Positions 14,415 to 16,288 of a stretch of DNA of 16,288 nucleotides are shown here, in pieces. The stretch spans positions 1 to 16,288 of the forward strand of contig JAYVIQ010000217.1 in NCBI GenBank assembly GCA_043770215.1, read 5' to 3'. How positions within the stretch are numbered: the stretch's first letter is position 1; every line of letters starts with the position of its first letter. Origin of the DNA: JAYVIQ01 sp043770215. GTDB taxonomy: Bacteria; Bacteroidota; Bacteroidia; Cytophagales; JAAEPT01. Below the pieces are notes generated by a model that was given only the letters and a program-made list of their open reading frames with translations, had not been told where the DNA came from and made no database searches. The position numbers and the translations under genes were made by a program.

Positions 14415-16288
14415 TTGAAAGCACAAGAATTTCTCGAAAAATCTGGATTATCTAAAGCAGAAATAAAGCAAGATTACTATGTAGCTTGCCTAAGTAGAAA
14501 CACCAGTGATATAGGTAGAAAAGAGGTTTTTATGGGTAAAGCCAAATTTGGAATCTTTGGTGGTGGCAAAGAGGTGCCACAGGTGGCTATGTCCCATTAT
14601 TTTAATAATGGAGATTTGCGCTCTGGATACTATAGAGACCAAACCCTGATGTTTAGAATTGGAGCCATGACTCCGCAACAACTTTTTGCCCAACTTTATG
14701 CTCATACAGATATAAATCATGAACCTGTAAGTGGTGGCAGATTAATGACAGGACATTTTGGTACTCGTTTGTTAAATGATGATGGTACCTGGAAAAATCT
14801 TACAAAACTTAAAAATAGCTCAACAGACATTTCTCCTACTGCCGCTCAAATGCCCAGATTAGTAGGCATGGCTTATGCATCTAAACTTTACAGAGAAAAC
14901 AAAAATATAACTAATTCAGAAAATTTTAGCATCAATGGCAATGAGATTGCCTACGGAACAATTGGAAATGCCTCCTGTGCTGAAGGAATGTTTTTTGAAG
15001 CAGTAAACGCAATTGGAGTAATGAGATGTCCAGCGTTTATTTCTATTTGGGATGATGGGTATGGAATTTCTGTTCCTAACGAAATACAATTTACAAAAGG
15101 AGATTTGTTTGAGCTTCTGCAAGGTTTTAAGAAAAATACTCCTGAAGACTCTGGGTTTATTGTAGAACAAGTATCTGGTTGGGACTACCCTAACTTAGTG
15201 CTTACGTACAAAAAACTGAGCAAAATATGTAGGGAGCTTCATGTGCCTGTAATATTGCATGTAAATGAATTAACTCAACCTGGTGGACACTCTACTTCTG
15301 GCTCTCACGAACGTTACAAAAGTAAAGAAAGATTAGACTGGGAATTAGCCTATGATTGCAATAAAAAAATGCGTGAGTGGATGTTACAATCTGAATTATT
15401 TGTTGAAAGTGAGCTATTAGAAATTGAAAATGAATCATTAAATCAAGCAAAAGATGAGCGTAACAAAGCCTGGAATGCCTACAATAGCGATATAAACAAA
15501 GATAAAGAGTATGTTTTAAATCTTATAAAAAACTGTAAAATTGGTACTTCTGAAACAAAAACTGATGTGCTATGCAGTGAACTAAGTAAAAAACTTTTTC
15601 CTCAAAGGTCTGACATTTTAAAAGTGGCTAAAGAGTTTATGAGAGCCACACTAAATGAACAAAATGAAAACAGAGATGCTTTGGTAAAATGGCATACTGA
15701 AGAGCGAAAAAGAAACCACCAAAGATATAGCTCTTGGCTACATGCTAGTACACTCCTGTCTGCTATACATGTAAAAGAAATACCGGCTACTTTTGATGAA
15801 GATAGTCCGTTTGTAGACGGTAGAGAAATATTGCAAGACTTTTTTCATAAAATACTTACAAAGCACCCAGAAACACTTGCTTTTGGAGAAGATGTTGGTA
15901 AAATTGGAGATGTAAATCAAGCTTTTTCTGGTTTACAAGATACTTTTGGAGAGTCTAGAGTTTTTGATACAGGTATAAGAGAATGTACCATTGTTGGGCA
16001 AGCCATTGGTTTGGCTCTTAGAGGATTTAGACCTATTGCAGAAATACAATATTTAGATTATATCATGTATGCGTTACAAATTTTATCAGATGATTTGGCA
16101 ACGCTGCAATACAGATCTTATGGAGGTCAAAAGGCTCCTGTTATAATACGTACAAGAGGACATAGACTAGAAGGGGTATGGCACTCTGGATCCCCAATGA
16201 GTACTATAATAAGTAGTGTTAGAGGTGTTTATGTTTGCGTACCTAGAAACATGACTCAAGCTGCGGGTATGTACAACACCTTATTGCA
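14415..16288 (+). CDS. Fused alpha/beta 2-oxoacid dehydrogenase E1 (partial)
   Basis: A thiamine-diphosphate dehydrogenase E1 with alpha and beta halves in one chain, probably feeding a pyruvate or branched-chain 2-oxoacid dehydrogenase complex; the substrate cannot be fixed. It runs off the window edge with 624 codons visible. Counting from the TTG at 14415: YYRDQ (72-76), GGRLMTGHF (107-115), the TPP/Mg segment GNASCAEG (184-191, replacing GDGxxxEG), WDDGYGIS (212-219), then GHSTSGSHERYKSKERL. A long charged linker follows, and the beta half begins near 475 with GEDVGKIGDV (491-500), TGIRE with catalytic Glu523, VGQAIGLALRGFRP and HSGSPMS. The start is TTG: the frame opens after TGA 14367 and the first ATG is inside conserved sequence. 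It is monocistronic as far as seen, divergent from DUF1573. Confidence 0.87.
   Translation, partial: MKAQEFLEKSGLSKAEIKQDYYVACLSRNTSDIGRKEVFMGKAKFGIFGGGKEVPQVAMSHYFNNGDLRSGYYRDQTLMFRIGAMTPQQLFAQLYAHTDINHEPVSGGRLMTGHFGTRLLNDDGTWKNLTKLKNSSTDISPTAAQMPRLVGMAYASKLYRENKNITNSENFSINGNEIAYGTIGNASCAEGMFFEAVNAIGVMRCPAFISIWDDGYGISVPNEIQFTKGDLFELLQGFKKNTPEDSGFIVEQVSGWDYPNLVLTYKKLSKICRELHVPVILHVNELTQPGGHSTSGSHERYKSKERLDWELAYDCNKKMREWMLQSELFVESELLEIENESLNQAKDERNKAWNAYNSDINKDKEYVLNLIKNCKIGTSETKTDVLCSELSKKLFPQRSDILKVAKEFMRATLNEQNENRDALVKWHTEERKRNHQRYSSWLHASTLLSAIHVKEIPATFDEDSPFVDGREILQDFFHKILTKHPETLAFGEDVGKIGDVNQAFSGLQDTFGESRVFDTGIRECTIVGQAIGLALRGFRPIAEIQYLDYIMYALQILSDDLATLQYRSYGGQKAPVIIRTRGHRLEGVWHSGSPMSTIISSVRGVYVCVPRNMTQAAGMYNTLL

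Noticed and set aside
14490..15170. Minus-strand open frames within the E1 gene
   Set aside because: They oppose a long continuous plus-strand reading frame with clear E1 motifs throughout.

Overview
The window is AT-rich (roughly one third GC by eye) and reads as a contiguous piece of a Bacteroidota chromosome. The case rests on protein content: a fused alpha/beta thiamine-diphosphate E1 dehydrogenase, an LptD-like outer-membrane protein beside an amidase and an MCE protein, a DUF2795 miniprotein, DUF349 and DUF1573 proteins. It is supported by start regions without Shine-Dalgarno sequences and promoter-like boxes of the Bacteroidota type (TTTG, then TAnnTTTG). A cytophagal or flavobacterial marine-type organism is plausible, but the order cannot be fixed from this sequence alone.

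Layout: (1) 106-1904, plus strand: hisC translationally coupled to a YdjM-type membrane metal-dependent hydrolase. (2) 1905-2742: a decayed stretch with no intact gene. It holds a fragment resembling a TerC-family membrane helix, a strong bidirectional terminator hairpin, and the zinc-ribbon and C-terminal scraps of a transposase. (3) 2743-4775, minus: WD40 propeller, DivIVA-domain protein and dihydroneopterin aldolase, tightly packed as one operon. (4) 4829-5470, plus: 4'-phosphopantetheinyl transferase, convergent with a SirB1/transglutaminase-like protein (minus). (5) 6486-11261: the envelope block. An N-acetylmuramoyl-L-alanine amidase and an MCE/MlaD-type lipid-transport protein (minus) diverge from an LptD-like protein (plus). 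(6) 11258-14309, minus: an orphan ABC ATPase behind a DUF2795 miniprotein, then a DUF349 protein and a secreted DUF1573 protein. (7) 14415 to the window end, plus: a large fused 2-oxoacid dehydrogenase E1, cut off by the window edge.

Most genes are ordinary housekeeping functions: histidine, folate, carrier-protein activation, 2-oxoacid oxidation, peptidoglycan hydrolysis, LPS and lipid export. Three things stand out. Non-ATG starts are unusually frequent, and in the ABC ATPase the sequence leaves TTG as the only reasonable choice. The DivIVA-WD40 pair could be a cell-pole or division module. The divergent amidase/LptD start region is compressed around a perfect 12-bp palindrome. No clearly new defence, mobile or biosynthetic system is visible. 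No tRNA, rRNA or CRISPR array was seen.
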